64,000 nucleotides of DNA from Streptomyces sp. NBC_00708. Its GTDB lineage: Bacteria > Actinomycetota > Actinomycetes > Streptomycetales > Streptomycetaceae. The stretch spans positions 310,001 to 374,000 of the forward strand of contig CP108997.1 in the NCBI GenBank assembly GCA_036226585.1, given 5' to 3'. Below are positions 41,521-49,706 of the stretch, in pieces. Made by a program: the position numbers and the translations under genes. How positions within the stretch are numbered: the stretch's first letter is position 1; each line of letters starts with the position of its first letter. Under the pieces are notes generated by a model. That model did no database searches and was not told the origin of the DNA. It worked only from the letters and a program-made list of their open reading frames with translations.

Positions 41521-42762
41521 ATGTTCGAACGCACTGACGCCCTCGCCATCGAAGACTCCCTGGTCCGGCTGCGCCACGCGCTGCACCGGCAGCCGGAACT
41601 CGGCCTCGACCTCCCCCGCACCCAGCGGACGGTCCTGGACGCCCTGGCCGGACTGCCCCTGGAGATCACGACGGGCCAAAAGCTCAGCTCGGTCACCGCC
41701 GTGCTGCGCGGCGGCCTGCCCGGCCCCGCCGTGCTCCTGCGCGGCGACATGGACGCGCTGCCCGTACAGGAGGACAGCGCGGTGCCGTACGCCTCCGAGG
41801 TACCCGGGCGGATGCATGCCTGCGGCCACGACGTGCACACCGCCGGTCTGGTGGGGGCGGCCCGGCTGCTGTCCGCGCGGCGCGAGGAGCTGGCGGGCGA
41901 TGTCGTGTTCATGTTCCAGCCCGGCGAGGAGGGCATGGACGGTGCCCGGCTGATGATCGACGAGGGCGTGCTCGACGCGGCGGGCTCCCGGGTCGTCGCC
42001 GCGTACGCGCTCCACGTCACCTCGGCCGTGCTGCCCGCCGGCACGGCCGCCGTACGGCCGGGCCCGGTGCTCGCCGCCTCCGACGACGTGACCGTCCGGG
42101 TGACGGGGGCCGGCGGCCACGGCTCCTCGCCGCACCTGGCGCAGGACCCGGTGCCGGCGGTCTGCGAGATGGTCACGGCGCTCCAGACGATGGTCACGCG
42201 CACCGTCGACATCTTCGACCCGGCCGTCATCACGGTGGGCTCGCTGCACGCGGGGTCGGCCGGCAACGTCATCCCCGGCACCGCCGAATTCACCGCCACC
42301 ATCCGGTCGTTCTCCGAGGAGACCCGGGCCCGGGTCCGGGCCGGCGTCGGGCGGACCGTGCGCGGGATCGCCGCCGCGCACGGCCTGAGCGCCGACGTCG
42401 ACCAGCGGGACGGCTACCCGGTCACCGTGAACGACGCCACCGAGGCCGCGTTCGCCCTGCGCACCGCGCGGGAACTCCTCGGCGCCACGCAGGTCTTCGA
42501 GGCGCCGCGCCCGATGGCCGGCTCCGAGGACTTCTCGTACGTGCTGCGCGAGATCCCGGGGGCGTTCCTCGGCCTCGGCGCGTGCCCGCCCGGCCGCGAT
42601 CCGTCGGCCGCGCCGATGAACCACTCCGCGCAGGCGGTCTACGACGACCGGTCGGTGACGGACGCCGCTCTGCTGCTGGCCGGGCTCGCCGCGAGCCGCC
42701 TCCGGCAGGCTGCGGACCGGTCGGCCGTCCGAGCCGCCGCCACCACTGAGGAGGCTTCATGA
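41521..42762 (+). CDS. M20-family amidohydrolase (HipO/IAA-amino acid hydrolase type)
   Basis: A 413-residue metallopeptidase-like amidohydrolase that cleaves N-acyl or peptide-like amides. Metal ligands are visible in LLRGDMDALPVQE (about 72-84), MHACGHDVHTAG (98-109, Cys and His ligands), FQPGEEGMDGARLM (about 137-150) with the catalytic Glu, and PMAGSEDFSYVL (about 334-345). The lid domain carries VTGAGGHGSSPHLAQDPVPA. The ATG at 41521 lacks a strong Shine-Dalgarno. It overlaps the MFS gene by 4 bases, suggesting that hydrolysis is coupled to transport of substrate or product. Confidence 0.93.
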   Translation: MFERTDALAIEDSLVRLRHALHRQPELGLDLPRTQRTVLDALAGLPLEITTGQKLSSVTAVLRGGLPGPAVLLRGDMDALPVQEDSAVPYASEVPGRMHACGHDVHTAGLVGAARLLSARREELAGDVVFMFQPGEEGMDGARLMIDEGVLDAAGSRVVAAYALHVTSAVLPAGTAAVRPGPVLAASDDVTVRVTGAGGHGSSPHLAQDPVPAVCEMVTALQTMVTRTVDIFDPAVITVGSLHAGSAGNVIPGTAEFTATIRSFSEETRARVRAGVGRTVRGIAAAHGLSADVDQRDGYPVTVNDATEAAFALRTARELLGATQVFEAPRPMAGSEDFSYVLREIPGAFLGLGACPPGRDPSAAPMNHSAQAVYDDRSVTDAALLLAGLAASRLRQAADRSAVRAAATTEEAS

Positions 42763-44210
42763 GCACCACCGAGTCCGCACGGCCCGCCTCCACCGGGGCC
42801 GCTCCCCCGCCGTCCGCGTCCGTCGGCGCGGTCGTGGGACTGCTGATCCTGTTCGAGATGACCAGCGGGTTCCTCCAGGGCGGCATCGCCCCGCTGCTGC
42901 CGGACATCGGTACGGAGCTAGGGATGGCCGACGCCGACCTCAACTGGGTCATCGCCGCCCAGCTCCTCGCCGCCGCCGTGTCCGTACCCGCCTTCGGCCG
43001 GCTCGGCGATGTGTACGGGCACCGCCTCATGCTGCGGGTCTCGCTGATCTGCGTGGCCGTCGGCTCGCTGCTGGTGGCCTTCGCCCCGTCGCTGCCCGTG
43101 CTGCTGGCCGGCCGGGTGCTGATGGGCCCGCTCGCCGCCCTGCTGCCCCTGGAGATCGCCCTCGTACGCGACCGGCTCTCCGTGGAACGCGCCCGCGGCG
43201 CCATCGCACGCCTCGTCGGCGCGCTCACCCTCGGGACGCTGCTGGGCGGGGTCCTCATGGGCCTGGCGCACCAGGCGACGGGCGACGTACGGATCACCCT
43301 GCTGCTGCCGGCCGTACTGGCGGTGCTGTGCGTGCCGGTCTCGTTCCTCGCGATCCCGGAGTCCACGAGGACGCCCGGCGCACGGCTCGACTGGCCGGGC
43401 GTGGGCCTGCTGAGCCTGGCCATGCTCCTGCTGCTCGCGGGCATCTCGGCGGCGAAGAGCGGTCCCCTGCTCTCCGGCGCGGTGCTCGTCCCGATTCCGC
43501 TCGCCCTGCTGACCGGTGCCGTGTGGGCCGTACGTGAGCTGCGGGTGCCCGATCCGCTGGTGGATCTGCGGGCGCTGGCCGACCGCAGTGTCGCCCCGTA
43601 CTTCCTGTGCGCGGCGGCCTTCGGTGTCGTCTACTTCGGCAGCATGGCCCCGGACTCCACCTTCCTGGCGGCGGACCCGGAGCGTACCGGTTACGGCTTC
43701 GGGCTCTCCGCCCTCGCCATCTCGCTGATCATCCTGCCCGCCGGCGTGGCGGCCGTCATCGGCTCCTCGCTGACCGCCCGCATCGCGCGGCGCCTCGGCT
43801 ACCGCCCCGCGCTGATCGCCTCGTTCACCCTGATCGGCGTGAGCTTCCTGGCCACGGCCGCGTTCCACACGGCGATCTGGCAGCTGGTGGCGGCCAAGGT
43901 GCTGGCCGGGGCCGGCATCGGCGTGGCGCTCGGCGCGCTGCCCACGGTGATCGCCGAGGCCGGCGCCCCTTCCCGTACGGGGATCACCACGGCCCTGTAC
44001 AACAACGTCAAGACCCTGGGCGGCGCGATCGCCGGAGCCGTCATCGCCGTCGTCCTGGCGACCCCGGCGACGGAGACGGGGAGCGCCGTCGCCGACACCC
44101 AGGAGGCGGCGAGCGAGTCCGGGTACGTCACGGTCTGGCTGCTGTGCGCCCTGCTGTCCCTGGGCGCGGCAGCGGCGGCGGCCTCCGCGCGGCGCGGGGC
44201 GACGGACTGA
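42759..44210 (+). CDS. MFS transporter, DHA2-type (about 14 TM)
   Basis: 483 residues with about 14 hydrophobic segments. Motif A-like sequence FGRLGDVYGHRLMLRVSL (about 79-96) lies between TM2 and TM3, and a motif C-like LVGALTLGTLLGGVLMGL (about 152-169) in TM5, as in proton-driven drug efflux pumps. The substrate is unknown. The ATG overlaps the amidohydrolase stop (ATGA) and follows GAGGAGG, so the two are translated together. It may export a toxic product or import the amide substrate. Confidence 0.93.
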   Translation: MSTTESARPASTGAAPPPSASVGAVVGLLILFEMTSGFLQGGIAPLLPDIGTELGMADADLNWVIAAQLLAAAVSVPAFGRLGDVYGHRLMLRVSLICVAVGSLLVAFAPSLPVLLAGRVLMGPLAALLPLEIALVRDRLSVERARGAIARLVGALTLGTLLGGVLMGLAHQATGDVRITLLLPAVLAVLCVPVSFLAIPESTRTPGARLDWPGVGLLSLAMLLLLAGISAAKSGPLLSGAVLVPIPLALLTGAVWAVRELRVPDPLVDLRALADRSVAPYFLCAAAFGVVYFGSMAPDSTFLAADPERTGYGFGLSALAISLIILPAGVAAVIGSSLTARIARRLGYRPALIASFTLIGVSFLATAAFHTAIWQLVAAKVLAGAGIGVALGALPTVIAEAGAPSRTGITTALYNNVKTLGGAIAGAVIAVVLATPATETGSAVADTQEAASESGYVTVWLLCALLSLGAAAAAASARRGATD

Positions 44211-44263
44211 AGCGGGCGGGGCGGCGGACTGAAGCGGGCGAGGTGAGCGGGCTGAAGCGGGCG
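44207..44263 (+). repeat. Three direct copies of CTGAAGCGGGCG
   Basis: CTGAAGCGGGCG occurs at 44207-44218, 44229-44240 and 44252-44263, at 22- and 23-bp spacing, running from the MFS stop codon into the 80-base gap. A fourth perfect copy lies at 48385-48396, at the start of the lipoprotein gene. Confidence 0.6.
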
Positions 44264-44290
44264 GGGCCGCCCTCTTGTCATACTGCTCCG

Positions 44291-45217
44291 ATGATCGAAC
44301 TGCCCTCCCCCGCACTGGATTCCCTCGCCGGACTCGCCTTCGGTGACGCGTTCGGCGACCGCTGGTTCGGCATCCTGCGCCGCGAGGGCCCGGCGGCCCT
44401 GGAGACGCGGATCCTTCCCCCGGAACCCGTGTGGCGGTGGAGCGACGACACCGCCCAGGCGCTGGTCCTGGTCCGCGAACTCGCCGAGGGCGGCGGCCTT
44501 GTCGACCAGGACCGGTTCGCCCGGCGCCTGGCCGAGGAGTACGCGGCCGACACGCACCGCGGCTACGGCGCCTCGATGCACGACGTCCTGCGCCGGTTCG
44601 GCGCGGGCGAGTCCTGGCATGCGGTGGTGACCGCGCAGTTCGAGGGCATGGGCTCCTGGGGCAACGGAGCGGCGATGCGCGTCGCCCCGCTCGGCGCCTG
44701 GCACGCGGCCGACCTCGACGCCGTCGCCGACCAGGCCGCGCGCCAGAGCGTGGTCTCGCACAGCCACCCGGAGGCGGCCGCCGGTGCGGTGGCGGTCGCC
44801 CTGGCGGCGGCGCTGGCCACCCGCAGCCGGGGCGGGCCGGCGCCGGAACGCGCGGAGTTTCTGCGGGAGGTCGCCGCGCTCCTCCCCGACAGCGACGTCC
44901 GCTCGGGCATCCGTATAGCGGCCCGGATGCCGGCCCACACCTCCCTCCGCCACGCGGCGGAGGTCCTGGGCTCGGGCTACCGGATGTCCGGGCCCGACAC
45001 CGTTCCCTTCGCCCTCTGGTGCGCGGCGGGGCACCTGGACGACCTGGAGGAAGGGCTGTGGCGCACGGTCGAGGGACGCGGTGACATCGACACCACGTGC
45101 GCCATGGCGGGCGGAGTGATCGCGGCCCGCACGGGCGTCTCGGCCCTCCCGGCGTCCTGGCACACGGCCCGCGAACCGCTGCCCCGCATCGTCCCGGATG
45201 CCGGTTCCGACGCCTGA
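44291..45217 (+). CDS. ADP-ribosylglycohydrolase (DraG/ARH family)
   Basis: A 308-residue all-helical hydrolase that removes ADP-ribose from proteins or nucleic acids. The di-magnesium site is formed by DSLAGLAFGDAFGDRWFG (about 10-27), WRWSDDTAQALVL (about 48-60) and the C-terminal GDIDTTCAMAGGVIAA (about 272-287), the canonical GDxDTxxA. GSWGNGAAMRVAPLG (about 120-134) is also family-typical. No DraT-like or toxin ADP-ribosyltransferase is adjacent, so the target is unknown. Convergent with the RlmG-like gene. Confidence 0.93.
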   Translation: MIELPSPALDSLAGLAFGDAFGDRWFGILRREGPAALETRILPPEPVWRWSDDTAQALVLVRELAEGGGLVDQDRFARRLAEEYAADTHRGYGASMHDVLRRFGAGESWHAVVTAQFEGMGSWGNGAAMRVAPLGAWHAADLDAVADQAARQSVVSHSHPEAAAGAVAVALAAALATRSRGGPAPERAEFLREVAALLPDSDVRSGIRIAARMPAHTSLRHAAEVLGSGYRMSGPDTVPFALWCAAGHLDDLEEGLWRTVEGRGDIDTTCAMAGGVIAARTGVSALPASWHTAREPLPRIVPDAGSDA

Positions 45218-45269
45218 CCGGTGCTCGAACGGCGCCTCGGGGTCTGTCTGTTGCAGCCCGACCGCCGGC

Positions 45270-46415
45270 TCAGCGCTTCACGGCGCGCAGCACCACGAAC
45301 TTCGGGTCGCCCGCCACCGTGGTGCAGTTGCCGAACACACGGCGCAGGGTGGTGTGGTGGCCGAGGTGCCGGTTGGCGACCACCCACAGCTCGCCGCCCC
45401 GGCGCAGCGCGCGCCGCGCCCCGTGGAACATGGTCCGGGCGGTGGCGTCCGTGGTGGCCTGGTGCGAGTGGAACGGCGGGTTGTTGAGGACGAGGTCCGC
45501 GCTGCCGGGCTCGGCGCCGGACAGGCCGTCCCCGACGACGAAGCGGGCCTCGGCGCCGGGGCCGGTGTTGCTCCGGAACGTCTCCTCGGCGGAGGCGACG
45601 GCCTGGTAGGACTCGTCGACGAAGGTGACGGTGGCCTCGGGGTTGGCGAGGGCGGCGGCGAGGCCGACGACGCCGTTGCCGCAGCCGAGGTCCACGACCC
45701 GGTCCGGGCCGGTGCGGGCCGGAAGGTGCTTGAGGAAGAAGCGGGTGCCGATGTCGAGACGGTCGGCGCAGAAGATCCCGGCGTGGTTGGTGACGGTGTG
45801 CCCGGCGGCCGGTCCGGCGTCCGCGGGCAGCTCGTAGCGCAGCGGCCAGGGGCTGGGGGTGCGGGGCAGGGCCGCATCCGGCGTGCAGTAGATCAACCGG
45901 GCCTTGCGGACCGCGAGGGAGGTGCGGGTGGGGCCGATGATCCGCTCGAACAGGTGGAGCGTGGAGGTGTGGATCTCCTTGACCATGCCGGTGCCGATGA
46001 CGACGGTCCCGGCGTGCACGGCGGGCGCGAGCCGGTGCAGCTGGTCCTCCAGGAACGCGAGGCTCTTCGGCACGCGTACGAGCAGCACGTCGACGCGGTC
46101 CGGCGGGGTGTCGCGCGGGGACAGCAGGCGCACCGCGTCGGCGGGCACCCCGTTCCGCTCCAGGTTCGCGCCGGTCGCCCGCTGCCCGAGGTAGGAGTCG
46201 CTGATCTGCACGGGGCGGTGCCCGGCGAGCACGGTGCTCAGGGCGCCCCAGCGGTCGCCGACCACGACGACGTTCCCCGAGACGTCGACCGCCTCCTCCT
46301 GAAGGTGCTGGAGCAGGTAGGCGTCGGCCGCGTCCCAGGCGCGGAACGGGTCGCGGGGGTCCTCGGGGAAGCGGGCGAGGTCGTAACCCGCCTCTGACGT
46401 CGTCAAACGGTTCAT
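45270..46415 (-). CDS. RlmG/RsmC-like class I SAM methyltransferase
   Basis: A 381-residue double-Rossmann protein like the 23S rRNA m2G1835 methyltransferase RlmG. The N-terminal half is a degenerate methyltransferase-like domain (VVVVGDRWGALSTVLAGHRP). The C-terminal catalytic domain has SAM motif VVDLGCGNGVVGLAAALANP (about 242-261), the acidic TFVDESYQAVASAE and the catalytic ADLVLNNPPFHSHQ (NPPF motif, about 308-321). The rRNA or other substrate is inferred from family only. The ATG at 46415 opens MNRLTTSEAGYDLARFPEDP. Confidence 0.87.
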   Translation of the reverse strand: MNRLTTSEAGYDLARFPEDPRDPFRAWDAADAYLLQHLQEEAVDVSGNVVVVGDRWGALSTVLAGHRPVQISDSYLGQRATGANLERNGVPADAVRLLSPRDTPPDRVDVLLVRVPKSLAFLEDQLHRLAPAVHAGTVVIGTGMVKEIHTSTLHLFERIIGPTRTSLAVRKARLIYCTPDAALPRTPSPWPLRYELPADAGPAAGHTVTNHAGIFCADRLDIGTRFFLKHLPARTGPDRVVDLGCGNGVVGLAAALANPEATVTFVDESYQAVASAEETFRSNTGPGAEARFVVGDGLSGAEPGSADLVLNNPPFHSHQATTDATARTMFHGARRALRRGGELWVVANRHLGHHTTLRRVFGNCTTVAGDPKFVVLRAVKR

Positions 46416-46500
46416 TGTGCGTTCAGGCTAACCGAGCCGTGCCCGGCGCCCGTAACCGCCGACGGCGCGACGGTCGCGTACCGCCGCGCCGCGCCGCCGT

Positions 46501-46701
46501 CTACGGCAGCAGCTTGTCGATGGCCGCCCGGCCCTCCCTGGCCAGGGTGCGCCGCGCCCACTCGAGGTTCTGCGGTGTCAGGTCGCGCCCCGACGCGAGC
46601 ACCAGGTCCTCCGCCGAGGGATTGTCGCTGGCGCCGGTGTGCAGAAGGGCATCCGGGGTCACGCCCCGGGTACTGGATACGGAATCGGACTCGTCGCTCA
46701 T
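46501..46701 (-). CDS. Small hypothetical protein (66 aa)
   Basis: A short acidic protein (MSDESDSVSSTRGVTPDALL at the start, EWARRTLAREGRAAIDKLLP at the end) with a predicted C-terminal helix. I do not recognise a family. AAGGAGG five bases before the ATG at 46701 is among the best ribosome binding sites in the window and supports a real gene. It lies 85 bases upstream of the RlmG-like gene on the same strand and may be co-transcribed. Confidence 0.65.
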   Translation of the reverse strand: MSDESDSVSSTRGVTPDALLHTGASDNPSAEDLVLASGRDLTPQNLEWARRTLAREGRAAIDKLLP

Positions 46702-46948
46702 GCCGCCTCCTTGTCCTTCCCGTCATTCTCGCCCGCCTCCGGCGCTCCCGCATCCGTGGCCGGGCGGGGTCACGAAGGAGGTCCCGGGCCCTCACTTGAC
46801 CTGCACATGATAGATACGGCGTGTTCACACATCGTGACGGTCCGCATGGAAGGCTCCCGCGTACACATAGCGGACACGACCACCGCGGAGCCGTCCCCCA
46901 CCCCGTGACGGCGCCGCGGTGCGCGTATTCCCGGAGAGGACACCCCAC

Positions 46949-47767
46949 ATGTCCCGTCGTCACCTTCCCCTGCGCCGCGCCCTGCCCGCCGCGCTCGCCG
47001 CTCTCGCGGTGCTGACCGGCACGGCGGCCGCCGCGCCCGCCCCGACGCCCCCACCGACCGCCGCCTCCCCGCTCGCCGCGCTCGACGACACGTACTACCA
47101 GGACGCGACCGGCAAGACCGGCGCCGCGCTCAAGAGCGCGCTGCACACGATCATCAGCGACCAGAGCAAGCTCACCTACAGCCAGGTGTGGGACGCCCTC
47201 AAGGACACCGACGAGGACCCGGCCAACTCCTCGAACATCATCGAGCTCTACACCGGCCGCTCGGAACCCAAGAGCGACAACGGCGGCAACCCCGGCCAGT
47301 GGAACAGGGAGCACGTCTGGGCCAAGTCGCACGGCGACTTCGGCACGGCCACCGGCCCCGGCACCGACATCCACCACCTGCGCCCGTCCGACGTCCAGGT
47401 CAACTCCACGCGCGGCAACAAGGACTTCGACAACGGCGGTACGGAACTGAGCGACGCGCCCGGCAACTACACCGACAGCGACTCCTTCGAACCGCGCGAC
47501 GCCGTCAAGGGTGACGTGGCCCGGATGATCCTCTATATGGCGGTGCGCTACGAGGGCGACGACGCGTTCCCCGACCTGGAACCCAACGACAGCGTGTCGA
47601 ACGGCTCCTCACCGCACATCGGCCGGCTCTCCGTACTGAAGGCATGGAGCCAGGAGGACCCGCCGGACTCCTTCGAGAAGCGGCGCAACGACGTCATATA
47701 CGAGCAGTACCAGCACAACCGCAACCCGTTCGTGGACCACCCCGAGTGGGTGGAGGCCATCTGGTGA
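46949..47767 (+). CDS. Secreted endonuclease I (EndA/NucM-like)
   Basis: A 272-residue extracellular nuclease. It has a Sec signal (RRHLPLRRALPAALAALAVL, cleavage near AAA-APAP). The endonuclease I fold follows, with SGRSEP-like IIELYTGRSEPKSD, the catalytic region QWNREHVWAKSHGDFG (His in REHVW, about 118-133) and TDIHHLRPSDVQVNSTRGNKDFD (about 139-160), holding the metal-binding His/Asn residues. The C-terminus has GDVARMILYMAVRYEGDD and EKRRNDVIYEQYQHNRNPFV. It likely degrades environmental or self DNA during nutrient recycling. The ATG at 46949 has GGAGAGGA upstream. Confidence 0.94.
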   Translation: MSRRHLPLRRALPAALAALAVLTGTAAAAPAPTPPPTAASPLAALDDTYYQDATGKTGAALKSALHTIISDQSKLTYSQVWDALKDTDEDPANSSNIIELYTGRSEPKSDNGGNPGQWNREHVWAKSHGDFGTATGPGTDIHHLRPSDVQVNSTRGNKDFDNGGTELSDAPGNYTDSDSFEPRDAVKGDVARMILYMAVRYEGDDAFPDLEPNDSVSNGSSPHIGRLSVLKAWSQEDPPDSFEKRRNDVIYEQYQHNRNPFVDHPEWVEAIW

Positions 47768-47803
47768 CGGACCCGCGCTGAACCACCGCGAGGCCGTCGG
47801 CCG

Positions 47804-48385
47804 TCAGCTCCGCTCCGCCTGGGCGATCCGGGGGAACGACTTGACGCCGGCGGCCTTGCGGCTGTTCGCGTGCTCACTGACGGTCCGGTCGGTGGGCGCG
47901 TCCGGGAAGCCGAGCACCACGGAGTCCAGCACCTTGCCCGACGCGTCGACGAACTCCACCCGCACGGCGAAGAACGCCGGCTTGTCGCTCCGGTTGGTCA
48001 CCCGCACCAGCGCGCTGCGGAACTGCTCCCCGGGCCGGACCGCGATGCCGTTGACGGAGACGTCGTCGACCGCGTTGCCCTTGCCTTCGACGTCCTTGAG
48101 GGTGGCCACGGCCTTCTGCCGGTTGCGCTCGACGTCGGCGGAGACCGAGGCCGCGAACTCCTCCTGGGTGCGCCCGCTACGGGTCGGGCTCGGGCTCGCC
48201 GTCGGCTCGGCGGAGATCGTACGGGTACTGCGGGCCGTGCCCGCCGACGGGCTGCCGGAGCCACCGCAGGCGGCGGCGCCCGCGACGAGCACCGCGACGA
48301 GCACGGCGGGGGTCAGGCCGCGGGACACGCGGCCTCGGAGGGGGCGCCGCGCGGGGCCGGTCGGATTCACAAACGCTCCGTCCAC
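47804..48385 (-). CDS. Putative lipoprotein with FxLYD-like domain
   Basis: 193 residues. A long N-region precedes a lipoprotein signal with lipobox VAGAAAC near residue 40, then a Ser/Thr/Pro-rich linker. The C-terminal beta-sandwich includes RSALVRVTNRSDKPAFFAVR and VEFVDASGKVLDSVVLGF, typical of FxLYD-type surface domains. It should be anchored on the outer face of the membrane; its function is unknown. The only start I can place is GTG 48385, without a clear ribosome site. The start codon region overlaps a copy of the CTGAAGCGGGCG repeat. Convergent with the nuclease gene. Confidence 0.78.
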   Translation of the reverse strand: MDGAFVNPTGPARRPLRGRVSRGLTPAVLVAVLVAGAAACGGSGSPSAGTARSTRTISAEPTASPSPTRSGRTQEEFAASVSADVERNRQKAVATLKDVEGKGNAVDDVSVNGIAVRPGEQFRSALVRVTNRSDKPAFFAVRVEFVDASGKVLDSVVLGFPDAPTDRTVSEHANSRKAAGVKSFPRIAQAERS

Positions 48386-48519
48386 TGAAGCGGGCGCGGG
48401 GAAGCAGGGCTTCTCGCACCCGGGATGACCAACTCGCCCATACTAGGATCAAAAGGTATGAATTGACTCGTTGAATCACCCGCTCCGCGCGCAGTGCGCA
48501 CTTCCCCGGGAGGGAACTG

Positions 48520-49635
48520 ATGGACACGGACGCCCTGACCGCCGGCCTGCTGCAGGAGCTGCGCAAGGCCAGGCCCTATCCGGCCCTGTCCCTGACCATG
48601 CCGACCCACCGGCGCGCCCCGGACAACGCCCAGGACGCCGTACGGCTGCGCAACCTGCTGTCCGAGGCGCACAACAGGCTGGAGGCCGATCCGGCGGTCA
48701 GCCGCGAGACGCGCTCCGCGATCAAGCAGCAGCTCGATCGCGCGGTCGACGAGCTCGATCCGCGCCGGGCGCTGGACGCGCTGGTGCTCCTCGCGACCGC
48801 CGACGAGTTCCAGATCTGGCGACTGCCGCGTACCGCACCCGAACGAGTGGTGCTGAGCGACAGCTACCTCACCCGCAACCTGGTCTCCGCGAAGGCGCAG
48901 GCACGGCCCTTCTGGGCGCTGACCGTGGCCGCCGACCACGCCGCTCTCTTCAGCGGCACGGCCGAATCCGCGCAGGAGGCACACATCGGCGGCTTCCCGC
49001 TGACGGCCCCGCGCGAGGAGTTCAACCCGCAGCGCATGGAGCGGACCGGCGACACGCCGAGCAACTTCGCCAACGAGGACACCAAGCTCTTCCTGCGCAC
49101 GGTGGACGAGAAGCTGCGCGCCGTCCTGGCCACCGACCCGCGTCCGCTGTATCTGGTCGGGATCGCCCCGGCACTCGCCCTGTTCGACGAGGCGGGCCAG
49201 TGCGCGAAGGACGCGGTGGGCCGGGTCACCAAGGGCGCCCCCGCCGACAACGCGCCCCGCGACCTGCTCACCGAGCTGCGCCCCGCCCTGGAGGCCCGGC
49301 GCGCGCACTTCGCGAAGGAGATCGAGGGCCGGCTCGACGCGGCGCGCGGCCGGAAGGCGTTCGCCGGCGGGCTCGACGAGGTGTGGGCCGCCGTGCGTGA
49401 GGGCCGGGTGGGCCTGTTGGCGGTGGAGGAGCACTACCAGCAGACGGTCCGGGTCGACCAGGAGCACCTGAAGCCGGTGACCGACGACGTGGTCGACCCG
49501 GCCGACGGGAACGTCCGCGAGGACATCGTCGACGAGCTGGTCGAGGCGGCGCTCGACAGCGGCGCGGAGGTCTACTTCGTCGCCGACGACTCGCTCAAGG
49601 GGCACGGGCGGATCGCGGCGGAACTGCGCTTCTGA
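48520..49635 (+). CDS. Bacterial archaeo-eukaryotic release factor (baeRF)-like protein
   Basis: A 371-residue eRF1-like protein. It begins LQELRKARPYPALSLTMPTH and continues RRAPDNAQDAVRLRNLLSEA, typical of the baeRF3 group. The middle has FWALTVAADHAALFSGTA, LYLVGIAPALALF and a C-terminal GRVGLLAVEEHYQQTVRV, DELVEAALDSGAEVYFVADD. This family is predicted from comparative genomics to act at ribosomes, perhaps on stalled or specialised ribosomes; no member is well studied to my knowledge. The ATG at 48520 follows GGGAGGG. It is followed by the strongest terminator in the window. Confidence 0.85.
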   Translation: MDTDALTAGLLQELRKARPYPALSLTMPTHRRAPDNAQDAVRLRNLLSEAHNRLEADPAVSRETRSAIKQQLDRAVDELDPRRALDALVLLATADEFQIWRLPRTAPERVVLSDSYLTRNLVSAKAQARPFWALTVAADHAALFSGTAESAQEAHIGGFPLTAPREEFNPQRMERTGDTPSNFANEDTKLFLRTVDEKLRAVLATDPRPLYLVGIAPALALFDEAGQCAKDAVGRVTKGAPADNAPRDLLTELRPALEARRAHFAKEIEGRLDAARGRKAFAGGLDEVWAAVREGRVGLLAVEEHYQQTVRVDQEHLKPVTDDVVDPADGNVREDIVDELVEAALDSGAEVYFVADDSLKGHGRIAAELRF

Positions 49636-49640
49636 CCCTG

Positions 49641-49702
49641 CCCGGCACCACGGAGAGGGCCCGGACGGAGATCACCGTCCGGGCCCTCTCCGTGGTGCCG
49701 GG
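49641..49702. terminator. Bidirectional terminator with a 28-bp perfect stem
   Basis: Arms 49641-49668 and 49675-49702 are perfectly complementary over 28 bp around the 6-nt loop AGATCA. It fills almost the whole gap between the convergent baeRF and phosphoketolase genes. A T-run is absent, as usual here. Confidence 0.92.
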
Positions 49703-49706
49703 AGAT

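Noticed and set aside
46796..46816. Promoter for endonuclease I (TTGACC at 46796, TGA-TAGATA at 46808-46816)
   Set aside because: The spacing between the hexamers is only nine bases. The extended -10 alone, 130 bases from the gene, is not enough.
46807..46908. Possible 33-residue ORF starting MIDTACSHIVTVRMEG
   Set aside because: No ribosome binding site, no known family and no coding bias that separates it from the leader of the nuclease gene.
48437..48472. AT-richer TAGTAT/TTGACT elements between the lipoprotein and baeRF genes
   Set aside because: Promoter-like hexamers exist on both strands, but none has a partner at 16-18 bp.
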